NCBI GenBank assembly: GCA_030673645.1
Contig: DAOVIO010000007.1
Span: 5,042 to 69,041 of the forward strand
Direction of reading: 5' to 3'
DNA from: JAGLSB01 sp023135955
GTDB lineage: Bacteria > Bacteroidota > Bacteroidia > Bacteroidales > GCA-2748055
DNA: 64,000 nt
Both the position numbers and the translations under genes were made by a program. Below are positions 51,291-60,323 of the stretch, in pieces. Each line of letters starts with the position of its first letter. The first letter of the stretch is position 1. The notes beneath the pieces are model-generated. The model did no database searches. It was not told the origin of the DNA and saw nothing but the letters and a program-made list of their open reading frames with translations.

Positions 51291-54032
51291 TTATTTGCTG
51301 TAATCTATTATAAACTGATAGCTACCTGAATTAAGATCTATATTAATAGTTCCTTCACTTATTTCAAACAGTTTAATTCCTTCGATTTCACTTGGTATTC
51401 CGGGCTCAATATTAACTTCCGACTCACATAATGTAAAACTTTCTGATTTGAGTGGAAGTACCAGCGATGCAGAAGAATTTGCAGGAATCGTGATATTTAT
51501 TTCAAACAAATCTTCGGACTTTTCCCATTCAGAAATAAGTTTTCCATAAGGTGTCTCATAATTTACTTTTACCCAATCCAGACCTTCAGCAGGTTTGGGT
51601 GCGATAAGAATTTCTTTAAACCCAGGTTTTAGAGGTTTTATACCTCCCAGATGACTAAAATACCACTCACTAACAGATCCTAATGCGAAATGATTTCTCG
51701 AATTCATACGATCGGGAGGCTCAGTGTCGCTATTCCATAATTCCCACATAGAGGTAGCTCCATTTTTTACCATGTATCCCCAGGATGGATAATCCTCAGA
51801 AATAGCAGTTTCAAATGCCAGCTGGTGGTAATTATTATCTGATAATACTGGAAGAAGATAAGCTGTTCCTAAAAATCCGGTAGAAGGATGTTTTCCTTTT
51901 GCATTTACATCATCAGCAATGTTTTTTACAATTTGCGATTTGTATTCCTCAGGAGTTAAACCAAAAGAGTAGGGAAGGAGGTTTGCGGTTTGAGTTCCTT
52001 CAGGATAATTAATATTTTTTTCATCAAAGAATTTATCATGGAAAGCATGCTTTATACTATCAGCAAGTAAATTATAAAGCTTATTATCATTTTTATTATC
52101 AAGAATCTCGGCTGTATTTGCAAGAATCTTTGTGCTATAGTAATAATATGCTGCAGAAATCGGTTCAGTAGGTGATGGCACTACAGATATCCAGTCGCCA
52201 TAGCCTTCCCAATCACCTGCTTTTTTGCTCCAACGATAAATATGGTTTTCGCTCTTATTCCTCATATATTCTACCCAGGCTTTCATTCCGTTATAACTAT
52301 CTGCCAATATCCTTTTGTCTCCATAGAATTTATACATCTGCATTGGAACAACAGTAACAGCATCTCCCCAACCTGCCTTAGAAGGTCCGTCAACTACAAT
52401 TTGAGGATTTACATCATAAACGTATCCCGATTCATGCTGACTATCGGTGATGTCACGCACCCATTTTGCGAAGAATTTAGCCATGTTCATATTATAAGAG
52501 GCTGTAGGAGCGAAAATCTGGGCATCACCCATCCATCCAAGACGTTCATCTCTTTGGGGACAGTCGGTGGGAACAGAATGCATATTACCTTTTTGGCCAT
52601 TCAAGATATTGCCCCAAATATTATTTAATAGATCATTTGAACACTCAAAATTACCTACTACCGGAGCAGAAGAATAAAATCTAAGTCCGGTAAGCATATC
52701 CATTTCCGGTTTGTATTTCAGTCCTTCAACCTGAACATAACGGAAACCATGATATGTAAATGAAGGTTCCCAGACTTCTTCCTCTTCACCTTTCATAATA
52801 TAATAGTCTGTTGCCAGAGCCGAGCGTAAATTCTCTTGTGCAACTGTACCATCAGGATGAAGTAATTCAGCAAAGCGCTGAACAATAGTATCTCCATTAC
52901 TCCCCTTGACCTTTATGCGAGTGAATCCAACCATGTTAATACCCATATCAAATACATAAACTCCGGGATTAACTTCTGTAATTGAGACAGGAGAGATTTC
53001 ATCTGCTATTCTTATTTCAGGCGCTTTCTGTGCAGATAGTTTTATTGTATCGATACTTATTAATTCAACAGATGACCATTTAGAATCCTCAAGTCCTGCT
53101 TCTGACCAGGATTGGATTTCCAGTCGTGAATCATAAATTTCGCCATGATAAAGGGAATTCTCAACTATTGGAGATAGATTTGCTCTCCAGTCATTATCAG
53201 TGATTATTAATTCTTTTTCGCCGTTTTTATATTGAATATCTAATTGAGCAATAGCCATTAGAGGACCCTCGGAATATACTTGGGCACCACTCCATCCTAG
53301 TCCGCCGGACCACCACATATTTCCCAACATAATACCGATAGCATTATCACCTTCTAATAAATTTTCAGTAACATCATAAACCTGATATTGTACTCTTTTA
53401 CGATAGTCTGTCCATCCAGGCGTTAACAGGTCATTTCCAATTTTTTCTCCATTAATAGAAAGTTTGTAATTCCCTAAACCACTAATGTAAATCCTTGCAG
53501 ATATCGGTTCTGCTTTGAGTGTGAATTCTTTTCTAAGAAGAGTTGAACGGAGTAAGCTGCTTTTATTTGCTGGATCTTTTTCAGGAGTGTATGCTATCCA
53601 TTTTGCAATCCATTCATTTTCATTAAGAAATGAAGTACTAAATTTTGAAATCTTTGAAGATCCGGAAATTTCAACATTATTCGTTTTAATGCTAACATTC
53701 CAGAAATAATCTTTACCAGACTCCAGCTTTTCACCACCAAACTCTACAAAAACACTTTGGTCAGAACTTTGCCATCCGGAATTCCAAACATCTGCTTTTT
53801 TATTCTTCAAAAGAGAGGGTTTTGTAGCAACCAGAATTTTATATTCAGTTTGTTTTATATCTCTTTGATTGCAATATAATTGCCAGGAAAATCTAGGGTT
53901 TTCAACATCCAGATTATTGGGTTCAGTGCTGTATTCAACCTTTAGATTTACGATCTTTTGTTTTGAATCAGGTTTACAAGCTGTGATAGTGAAAATAAAT
54001 ATCAAAACTAATAGATAAGATAAATTTTTCAT
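51291..54032 (-). CDS. Alpha-L-rhamnosidase, glycoside hydrolase family 78
   Basis: A 913-residue lipoprotein (signal ending FTITAC at Cys19). The domain order is that of GH78: N-terminal beta domains with ENPRFSWQLYCNQRD, a carbohydrate-binding region with ARIYISGLGNYKLSINGEKIG, and PGWTDYRKRVQYQVYDVT. The (alpha/alpha)6 catalytic barrel has the acidic signature DCPQRDERLGWMGDAQ, and MWELWNSDTEPPDRMNSRNH holds later active-site residues; a C-terminal beta domain ends the protein. It removes terminal L-rhamnose from glycans or glycosides. No SusC/SusD pair is present, so this is not a full polysaccharide utilisation locus. It probably precedes the isochorismatase-type gene in one transcript. 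Confidence 0.93.
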   Translation of the reverse strand: MKNLSYLLVLIFIFTITACKPDSKQKIVNLKVEYSTEPNNLDVENPRFSWQLYCNQRDIKQTEYKILVATKPSLLKNKKADVWNSGWQSSDQSVFVEFGGEKLESGKDYFWNVSIKTNNVEISGSSKISKFSTSFLNENEWIAKWIAYTPEKDPANKSSLLRSTLLRKEFTLKAEPISARIYISGLGNYKLSINGEKIGNDLLTPGWTDYRKRVQYQVYDVTENLLEGDNAIGIMLGNMWWSGGLGWSGAQVYSEGPLMAIAQLDIQYKNGEKELIITDNDWRANLSPIVENSLYHGEIYDSRLEIQSWSEAGLEDSKWSSVELISIDTIKLSAQKAPEIRIADEISPVSITEVNPGVYVFDMGINMVGFTRIKVKGSNGDTIVQRFAELLHPDGTVAQENLRSALATDYYIMKGEEEEVWEPSFTYHGFRYVQVEGLKYKPEMDMLTGLRFYSSAPVVGNFECSNDLLNNIWGNILNGQKGNMHSVPTDCPQRDERLGWMGDAQIFAPTASYNMNMAKFFAKWVRDITDSQHESGYVYDVNPQIVVDGPSKAGWGDAVTVVPMQMYKFYGDKRILADSYNGMKAWVEYMRNKSENHIYRWSKKAGDWEGYGDWISVVPSPTEPISAAYYYYSTKILANTAEILDNKNDNKLYNLLADSIKHAFHDKFFDEKNINYPEGTQTANLLPYSFGLTPEEYKSQIVKNIADDVNAKGKHPSTGFLGTAYLLPVLSDNNYHQLAFETAISEDYPSWGYMVKNGATSMWELWNSDTEPPDRMNSRNHFALGSVSEWYFSHLGGIKPLKPGFKEILIAPKPAEGLDWVKVNYETPYGKLISEWEKSEDLFEINITIPANSSASLVLPLKSESFTLCESEVNIEPGIPSEIEGIKLFEISEGTINIDLNSGSYQFIIDYSK

Positions 54033-54092
54033 TGTAAGGTATTTTAGATTTTGAATTATTTCTAAGAACGCGTTTGATATAATTATTAAACA

Positions 54093-54545
54093 CTACTGGC
54101 CAAGAGCCTTAATCCATTTTTCATCTGCTTTTATTATTTTCCTGGCTTTCAGATCAAATAATGCTCCCTTGAAAATAGCTGTACTACATATTTCGCCATT
54201 TTCGTTTTTCATTTCCTGTGAAAAAATGTAAATTCGGTTTCCCTCAATTTTATTCTTTGTTATTATTGTTATGACTTCACCTAATTTAATTTCTCTCTTA
54301 AATTTTACTGTTACTTCTAAAATTACAGGGCCAATTGCCCTTTCCTTTACATATTGCCTCCCATAAAAAGTCCCCTCGAGTATTGCCCACCTTGCTTCTT
54401 CATAAAGATCCAGATATCTTGCATTATTAATGTGATTGTATTCATCAAGTAAGTCCTCAGTCACTTTAAATTTGTATATAAATTCTTTAGGTTTAGTGGA
54501 TTTATAAGTTTCTGTATTGTTTATGTTTTCTTGATTCTTAGACAT
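54093..54545 (-). CDS. Acyl-CoA thioesterase, hot-dog fold (4HBT-like)
   Basis: About 150 residues from ATG 54545 (MSKNQENINNTE). The hot-dog signature is present: LLDEYNHINNARYLDLYEEARWAIL, with N, H and N in the usual places of FatB/YbgC-type thioesterases, and ILEVTVKFKREIKLGEVITI. It hydrolyses an acyl thioester, probably acyl-CoA. An upstream start at 54593 would overlap the -7 box at 54591-54598 and is rejected. Repeat C and hairpins lie just upstream. Confidence 0.85.
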   Translation of the reverse strand: MSKNQENINNTETYKSTKPKEFIYKFKVTEDLLDEYNHINNARYLDLYEEARWAILEGTFYGRQYVKERAIGPVILEVTVKFKREIKLGEVITIITKNKIEGNRIYIFSQEMKNENGEICSTAIFKGALFDLKARKIIKADEKWIKALGQ

Positions 54546-54590
54546 TAAAAATAAGATTATGTAATTTACTAGAATATCATACTTGTATAA

Positions 54591-54598
54591 CAAATATA
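54591..54598 (-). promoter_or_regulatory. -7 box for the thioesterase gene
   Basis: Minus-strand TATATTTG, about 45 bases before the chosen ATG at 54545. Confidence 0.45.
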
Positions 54599-54626
54599 AG
54601 ATTTTAGCTCATACATGAAATGAGTT

Positions 54627-54665
54627 CGACTAAATAATTTTGCTTCTCAAAATTAAAGTCTCACT
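54627..54665 (-). repeat. Dispersed repeat C, minus-strand copy
   Basis: Reverse complement of 46761-46799 with two mismatches in 39 bases, 7.9 kb away in inverted orientation. Confidence 0.8.
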
Positions 54666-54706
54666 GATTTAGTTTATGCTATGGTTCTATTTGCAAGGGT
54701 AATACA

Positions 54707-54751
54707 TCAATCCCGAGAATTCGGGATTGATATTTAAGCCTTTCAGGCTTA
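54707..54751. repeat. Perfect palindrome plus small hairpin in the intergenic gap
   Basis: TCAATCCCGA and TCGGGATTGA (54707-54730) pair perfectly around GAAT, and TAAGCC-TTTCA-GGCTTA follows at about 54735-54751. Both look like two-way transcription stops or decayed repeats between the thioesterase and methyltransferase genes. Confidence 0.65.
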
Positions 54752-54781
54752 GTGGATTCGTGTGTTCATCCACAAGGCTTA

Positions 54782-55588
54782 CTAATTTTTAGTTAAAATA
54801 AAACTCCAGTATTCGAATTTTCCGTTTTGGAACGAGTTGAAACGATCTGTTCCTTCAGTGCCAGCAAATCTTTCAAATGATTTTTTCAATATTCCAGGAA
54901 TTTTTTCATCAATCAATAATTCTCTACGTTTTGAATCCAACGCTAAGCCTTTAGCAACATTTTTTGTTATCTCTTTTTCTGAGAAAATGGTAAACCCTGA
55001 GCTTTGAAGTCTTTTCCGCATATCTTCTATTTCTTCTTTTTCTATCATATCTGCAAACAAAAAATGACCTTCTGCATTTAAAATCCTGTGTACTTCCTTA
55101 AAAAAAAGATTTAAATCACTATAGCATCGAGCCGATTCAACGTTAACAACAGCATCGTGAGATCCTGTATCAAGCGGTATATTTTCTGCCATACCTTCAA
55201 CAAAGGATAAGCCGGGAACATTATATTCACTATTGCAGTATTTAATTACTCCAGGTGATATATCAACTCCAGTGTATTTAAGTGGTTTATGGTAACGAGC
55301 AATATAATGAGCTCCGCCTCCTCTGCCAGAACCGACTTCTACTACCTTTTTATTCTCCAGGGTAATGCCACTCGCTACATGATCATATAGTTGGATACAA
55401 TATCTGTTTATTTCATCATTTTTCTCTAACTTAATAGGATCATCACCATTTAAGCCTGAAAAACCATAATTCATAAAATTTACTGAACTGTCCTTTACAA
55501 ATCGTAACATGAGATTATGCCATATTCTCCACATTGGTCTGCGTAAAGCAGTTGGGTATTCACAATAATTATCTACGAAGTTTGCCAT
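54782..55588 (-). CDS. Class I SAM-dependent methyltransferase
   Basis: A 268-residue cytoplasmic enzyme. Motif I VVEVGSGRGGGAHYIAR near residue 85, motif II YTGVDISPGVIKYCN, FVEGMAENIPLDTGSHDAVVNVE, and LNAEGHFLFADM form a complete Rossmann methyltransferase. The N-terminal helix-rich part (RPMWRIWHNLMLRFVKDSS) and NYGFSGLNGD are like those of small-molecule and polyketide O-methyltransferases such as the phthiotriol type. The substrate is unknown. It is upstream of the thioesterase but separated by repeats. Confidence 0.87.
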   Translation of the reverse strand: MANFVDNYCEYPTALRRPMWRIWHNLMLRFVKDSSVNFMNYGFSGLNGDDPIKLEKNDEINRYCIQLYDHVASGITLENKKVVEVGSGRGGGAHYIARYHKPLKYTGVDISPGVIKYCNSEYNVPGLSFVEGMAENIPLDTGSHDAVVNVESARCYSDLNLFFKEVHRILNAEGHFLFADMIEKEEIEDMRKRLQSSGFTIFSEKEITKNVAKGLALDSKRRELLIDEKIPGILKKSFERFAGTEGTDRFNSFQNGKFEYWSFILTKN

Positions 55589-55728
55589 GTTTTTTATATT
55601 TATTAATTCAATGACAACTTTAAGCCTAAAAAACTATCAATAAAAATAGTTGGGATGTATAACCAACGAAAGGGGGGAGTTAAATAAAATTGTGGTGAAT
55701 TACAATAAATCAGTGGTGAATAACAAGT

Positions 55729-56583
55729 CTAATTCTTTTCTGCAAGTATTTCTTTTACGTTCGTTAAATATTGCCTTGAGACAGGTATTGACTCCTCTAA
55801 ATAACTCATTTGCAAGTGGTAACCGCTATAATTGCGTATTAGCTTATCAATATACAGTTCATTAATAATACTGGTGCGATGGCAACGAATAAAACTTTTA
55901 TGATCAATAAATTGCAATTCAATATTTCTCAATGTATTTCTTAGTAGCTTTTTTTCGAGAGTTTTATTTTCTAAATAATAGATTTGAATATAATTATCAG
56001 CTGATTTAATAGCAATAATATTATTGTGTAATAATTGAAATCTATCAGATTTATTATCTGAAAGTATTTCTATTTTCTCCTCCTCTTCAATTATTTCATT
56101 TTCCTCGAGTTTTAAGAAATAGGATTTATTTTGTTTTTGTAAAACCAGTATAGTTTTTTCTAATGACATATTTCTATATAGTATCAGTAGAATTATTAAG
56201 GGCAACATGCAAACTAAAACTACCTTAAACAATATATAAAGTGTAATCGGCACATTGCCTACATACCTGATATAAAAGGCATAGGATGTAGCGATCATCA
56301 GTAGTAACAGGATGTTTAGAATAAAAGGAGGTTCGCTTAATCCATTACTTGTATCAAACCATTTTGGAATAGATAATGGAAGAAATATTAATACAGTACA
56401 AGCCAAGAAAAAAGTAATTGCTCCAAATCCACTTACATACATTAATCGATAATCGTAATCGAGCATTTCGAGAGGGAAAGGTTGAAAAAAGAGTATAAAA
56501 AGAAAAACGCCTATACTAATATAAAAAAGTCGGCGAAATTCATCTTTGAAGATTTTAAATATTTTTCTATTCCGTTTTTTCAA
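55729..56583 (-). CDS. Membrane-bound LytTR transcription regulator
   Basis: A 284-residue protein with four membrane segments in residues 18-155 (FYISIGVFLFILFF, FFLACTVLIFLPL, ILNILLLLMIATSYAF, VVLVCMLPLIILLIL). A short coiled linker rich in E follows, then a C-terminal LytTR DNA-binding domain (about 185-284) with IIAIKSADNYIQIYYL, FIRCHRTSIINELYIDKL and IPVSRQYLTNVKEIL. It lacks the receiver domain of AgrA-type regulators, so it probably senses at the membrane without phosphorylation. The adjacent minus-strand gap contains no clear operator. Confidence 0.88.
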   Translation of the reverse strand: MKKRNRKIFKIFKDEFRRLFYISIGVFLFILFFQPFPLEMLDYDYRLMYVSGFGAITFFLACTVLIFLPLSIPKWFDTSNGLSEPPFILNILLLLMIATSYAFYIRYVGNVPITLYILFKVVLVCMLPLIILLILYRNMSLEKTILVLQKQNKSYFLKLEENEIIEEEEKIEILSDNKSDRFQLLHNNIIAIKSADNYIQIYYLENKTLEKKLLRNTLRNIELQFIDHKSFIRCHRTSIINELYIDKLIRNYSGYHLQMSYLEESIPVSRQYLTNVKEILAEKN

Positions 56584-56760
56584 AATAATCTGTGTCTCAT
56601 AATTATATAAATAAAGGCCTTGCTGTGAGTAAATTTAAGAAAAAGATGTAGAACCAGCTTGCTCAAAAATTCAGCTTATTTTATAACAAAATTTGAGAAT
56701 CATTGCGCTAAATTATTCAGTGCATAATATTCAATAGAAATAAAAACCTAAATATAAATA

Positions 56761-57630
56761 CTAATTATCTGCTGATAATCTATTACGTCTTAAACCTAAA
56801 TAAATAGCAACACCTCCGGTAAAAAACATTATTAGACTATATATTGCCGGAGTAATAGCAAGTTCAGAACTACCAAGTAGAACAACTGCAATTGAGATTG
56901 CTAATGTCCCATTTTGAATTCCCGATTCAATTGAAATGGATATTGCACGTTTATCTTTAATTTTAAATATTCTGGATGAAAAATAACCAACTGCCATCGT
57001 CGAAACGTTTAATAATAGCGCTAACCAGCCGGCTTGTTGGAAATATGAAATAATATTTTCTCTTTCCTTAATAACAATTCCAATAATTACCAAAGCCAGA
57101 ACTATTGCAGATGCTATACGTACTGGTTTCGCCATTTTCAATGCGAATCCTGTCTTGTAATGTCTTATAAACATACCAATAGTTATCGGAATTACGATAA
57201 TTGCGAAAATTTGAATAATAGTAGAAACCACATCCAGTCTGATCATTTCTCCCTCCTCCTGGAAATATTTTAGTGAGAAATTCACAATAAAAGGAATGGT
57301 CAATATTGTTACAAAACTGCTTATGGCTGTTAATGTAACAGATAAAGCAGTATCACCTTTAGCTAAATGGGTTATTAAATTAGATGTTGGACCACCAGGA
57401 CAGGCAGCTAAAATCATTATTCCAATAGCAATTTCAGGTCTCATTGGGAAAATAATTGCAATTGTAAATCCAATTATTGGTAATAGAATTAACTGGTTTG
57501 CTAAACCAACAAAAATTGCCTTGGGGTAAACAATTATCCTTTTAAAATCAGCAAAAACTAGTGATAATCCCATTCCCAACATGATAATGATGAGAGATGA
57601 AGCTAAAAAGATTGTTGATGCTTTGTCCAT
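56761..57630 (-). CDS. BASS-family (bile acid:sodium symporter) transporter
   Basis: A 289-residue protein of nine to ten hydrophobic segments. BASS signatures include ILAACPGGPTSNLITHLAKGDTALSVTLTA with the Na-site asparagine region near residues 75-100, and ESGIQNGTLAISIAVVLLG in the second half. Bacterial members carry organic anions such as keto acids, pantoate or pyruvate with sodium; bile acid itself is unlikely. It is the gene before the LytTR regulator on the same strand, 177 bases apart. Confidence 0.9.
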   Translation of the reverse strand: MDKASTIFLASSLIIIMLGMGLSLVFADFKRIIVYPKAIFVGLANQLILLPIIGFTIAIIFPMRPEIAIGIMILAACPGGPTSNLITHLAKGDTALSVTLTAISSFVTILTIPFIVNFSLKYFQEEGEMIRLDVVSTIIQIFAIIVIPITIGMFIRHYKTGFALKMAKPVRIASAIVLALVIIGIVIKERENIISYFQQAGWLALLLNVSTMAVGYFSSRIFKIKDKRAISISIESGIQNGTLAISIAVVLLGSSELAITPAIYSLIMFFTGGVAIYLGLRRNRLSADN

Positions 57631-57787
57631 GTTTATAATTTAAGTTAAAATAAAGCAATGTATACAATTATTCTGAAATACGATTAATTTTATTTTATAT
57701 AGATTGATTCTTTTAACAAATTATTAATCATAAATGTATTGAAGACTCCTATTTTGGTTGCAGATGTCTTTAATAATAAAGCCAAAG

Positions 57788-57801
57788 GACATAAATATGT
57801 C
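57788..57801. repeat. Short inverted repeat upstream of the second cold-shock gene
   Basis: GACATA-AA-TATGTC, perfect 6-base arms, about 100 bases before the promoter of the gene at 57941. A possible operator or chance. Confidence 0.3.
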
Positions 57802-57904
57802 TTAAATAATTGAGATATAATCAAGAATTACATCATATAATAGGACTAATGTAGCAATAGTTAATAATTTAATTTGGAAAACTAATATGTAAAAGAAATA
57901 ATAC

Positions 57905-57912
57905 TACCTTTG
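57905..57912 (+). promoter_or_regulatory. -7 box for the second cold-shock gene
   Basis: TACCTTTG, full match to TAnnTTTG, 28 bases before the ATG at 57941. Confidence 0.45.
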
Positions 57913-57940
57913 TCGATTATAATATTTTTAAAATTAAACA

Positions 57941-58132
57941 ATGAAAAAAGGAACAGTTAAGTTCTTCAATGAATCAAAAGGTTTTGGATTCATTATTGAA
58001 GAAGATTCAAAAAACGAGTATTTCGTACACATTTCTGGAATTATAGATGAAATAAAAGAAGGCGATGCCGTAGAATTTGAATTGCAAGAAGGTAGAAAAG
58101 GATTAAACGCAGTAAATGTAAAAGTTATTTAA
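57941..58132 (+). CDS. Cold-shock domain protein, second copy
   Basis: A 63-residue protein of the CspA type with NESKGFGFI (RNP1) and EYFVHISGI (RNP2). It ends LQEGRKGLNAVNVKVI, so it is a paralog of the protein at 37880. The insertion SKN before EYF makes its loop more charged. It is a single gene between promoter and terminator and lies 217 bases before the unknown 597-residue protein gene. Confidence 0.93.
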   Translation: MKKGTVKFFNESKGFGFIIEEDSKNEYFVHISGIIDEIKEGDAVEFELQEGRKGLNAVNVKVI

Positions 58133-58160
58133 TATTTACTACTATTTTTTTCCAACTTGT

Positions 58161-58189
58161 AAAAGGCCTGTAACTGTACAGGCTTTTTT
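58161..58189 (+). terminator. Terminator after the second cold-shock gene
   Basis: GCCTGTA pairs perfectly with TACAGGC around ACTG and is followed by six T. The stem core GCCTGT is shared with the terminator of the other cold-shock gene. Confidence 0.9.
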
Positions 58190-58349
58190 GTTTTACTAAT
58201 ATTTATTATTGACTTTTTTTCTCAATCAAGAGTTAATATGTTAATTATATATTTATTTTTACTGAAAGTTTATGAATTCACGTTTAGTAAATTCATATAT
58301 AAGTTTTTTAATAGATCGTTTTTTCAAAATAATATAACTTTGTTGAACT

Positions 58350-60143
58350 ATGGTTAAAGCTCACTCCTTTCATATTCCTGTTATGGGACTTGCGTATACA
58401 GTTGATTCTCCAATAAAGGTTGCACAATACGGTATAGATTCAGTTATATCTATAGTTGACGATATTCTCATGGAGAAGATGAGAAAAGTGTATTGTAATT
58501 TATATGAAATTCCATATAAAGAGATTACAAATAAAATTGAAGATTTCAGAGCAAAGAGGATTACATCCTACTTGAATATTGTAAATAGTCTTGCTGAAAA
58601 GAAATTTGAAGAGTTAAAAAATACTCTTAATGAAAAGGGTCATGAAATTAGAGAGTACTTTAATATGCTCCCTGATAGCTCAGAATTGAAACAAAAATTT
58701 TTAGAATTAACAAAGCATAATTTTAATTTAAGTGAGATTCGTACCTGGTTAAAGGATAACTTATCAATGGGTAGCATTGATGTTAATATAATGACTAAAC
58801 TTGATAAGGACAATTATAGCAATGGTGACCAACTGTCTGTTGAATATAATGATGCTCATGCTGCACTCAGAGGATTTGCTAATAGCGATCTCAGATCCTC
58901 CATAGTTCTGTCAGCAGGTATGAATCCAAGATTGTATGGATACATCGAGCAATTTGAAGATTTTTTTCCTGATGCAAAAGGGAACATAAAAAAGAAAATT
59001 GTTTTAAAAGTTAGTGATTATAGATCTGCTTTGATTCAAGGTAAATTCTTAGCCAAAAAAGGACTTTGGGTTTCGGAATATAGAGTAGAATCCGGACTTA
59101 ATTGTGGCGGGCATGCATTTGCTTCTGACGGTTATCTTTTGGGTCCAATCTTGGCTGAATTTAAAGAAAATCGAAATGAATTGATAAAAACTGTTCATGA
59201 AATTCTTTTGCCAGCATTAGCTGGTAAGAGCCGCATTGTACCTGAAAATGAATTAGAATTATTACTTACGGCTCAGGGTGGTGTAGGTACAGCTGAGGAA
59301 CATCAGTTTCTGATGGATGAATATGACGTTGATTCTGTTGGATGGGGCACACCTTTTCTATTGGTTCCTGAAGCTACTGTTGTTGATGAAACTACATTGA
59401 ATAATTTAATTGAAGCAAAAGAGGAAGATTTATTTTTAAGTAATAATTCCCCTTTAGGTGTTCCATTCAATAATCTTAGAACCAGCACTAAGAATATAGA
59501 GAAGCTATCTTTTGTCGATAAAGGAACTCCTGGCAGTACCTGTCCAGAGAAATATCTTTCTTCTAATAATGAATTTACTGAAAGAAGAATTTGTACTGCT
59601 TCTCGTCAATATCAACGTTTGAAAATAAAGGAACTAGACAATAGTGGTGCTTCTGCAGCCGATTACAAAACAAAATATGAAAAAATTGTTGAAAAGGAAT
59701 GTCTGTGTGTAGGATTGAGTGAAGCTGCTGTTTTGGTACATAATATGGATGATAAATATGCTACAGAAGGAGTTTCTGTTTGTCCAGGACCTAACCTGGC
59801 ATATTTCTCAAAAAAGATGAGCTTAAAAGAAATCATCGATCATATCTATGGTCGGGCTAATATGATTAGCAGAACCGACAGGCCAAATATGTTTATTAAA
59901 GAATTGAAAATATATATTGATTACCTGAAGGATAAAATTGATGAGGCAAAAGCTTCATCCAATGCCAAGCAAGAGAAGTATTTATTAAAATTTGCTAATA
60001 ATCTCGATGAAGGTATTAAATATTACCATGATTTATTTGATAACCTGAAAGACAAATTTACAGATACAAAATCAGCCATTTTAAAAGATTTGGCCTCAAG
60101 TAGGAAAGCACTTGAAAGTCTGAGTTTAAAAATTAAATTCTAA
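58350..60143 (+). CDS. Unknown 597-residue protein, TIM-barrel-like with cysteine cluster
   Basis: I do not recognise a named family. The start FHIPVMGLAYTVDSPIKVAQYGI and the segments VESGLNCGGHAFASDG (Cys near 252), TAQGGVGTAEEHQFL (near 308) and GWGTPFLLVPEATVVD look like FMN-binding TIM barrels of the nitronate monooxygenase/glutamate synthase kind. GGVGT would be the phosphate-binding turn. Cysteines then gather at about 398 (GSTCPEKYL), 415 (RRICTAS), 451 and 453 (KECLCVG) and 478 (SVCPGP), enough for an iron-sulfur cluster or metal site. The last 100 residues are helical. No signal peptide, so cytoplasmic. It is a single gene ending in a terminator; the neighbouring cold-shock gene has its own. 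Confidence 0.7.
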   Translation: MVKAHSFHIPVMGLAYTVDSPIKVAQYGIDSVISIVDDILMEKMRKVYCNLYEIPYKEITNKIEDFRAKRITSYLNIVNSLAEKKFEELKNTLNEKGHEIREYFNMLPDSSELKQKFLELTKHNFNLSEIRTWLKDNLSMGSIDVNIMTKLDKDNYSNGDQLSVEYNDAHAALRGFANSDLRSSIVLSAGMNPRLYGYIEQFEDFFPDAKGNIKKKIVLKVSDYRSALIQGKFLAKKGLWVSEYRVESGLNCGGHAFASDGYLLGPILAEFKENRNELIKTVHEILLPALAGKSRIVPENELELLLTAQGGVGTAEEHQFLMDEYDVDSVGWGTPFLLVPEATVVDETTLNNLIEAKEEDLFLSNNSPLGVPFNNLRTSTKNIEKLSFVDKGTPGSTCPEKYLSSNNEFTERRICTASRQYQRLKIKELDNSGASAADYKTKYEKIVEKECLCVGLSEAAVLVHNMDDKYATEGVSVCPGPNLAYFSKKMSLKEIIDHIYGRANMISRTDRPNMFIKELKIYIDYLKDKIDEAKASSNAKQEKYLLKFANNLDEGIKYYHDLFDNLKDKFTDTKSAILKDLASSRKALESLSLKIKF

Positions 60144-60176
60144 GATTTATTGGAATTTTATTTTAAAGAGTAATAG

Positions 60177-60215
60177 AAAAAGGGATGTAGTTGATTAGAC
60201 TATGTCCCTTTTTTA
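60177..60215 (+). terminator. Terminator after the unknown TIM-barrel-like gene
   Basis: AAGGGATGTAG pairs with CTATGTCCCTT (two G-T wobbles), with A and T runs on either side. Confidence 0.8.
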
Positions 60216-60323
60216 TTTGCACTTTTGTTATTGAGAAAATTAATTCCGAACCACGTTTATAATCTCTAATTTTCTTAAGAAAGATTTAACATTGCCAAAC
60301 ATTGTCGACAATTTTCAAATTGT

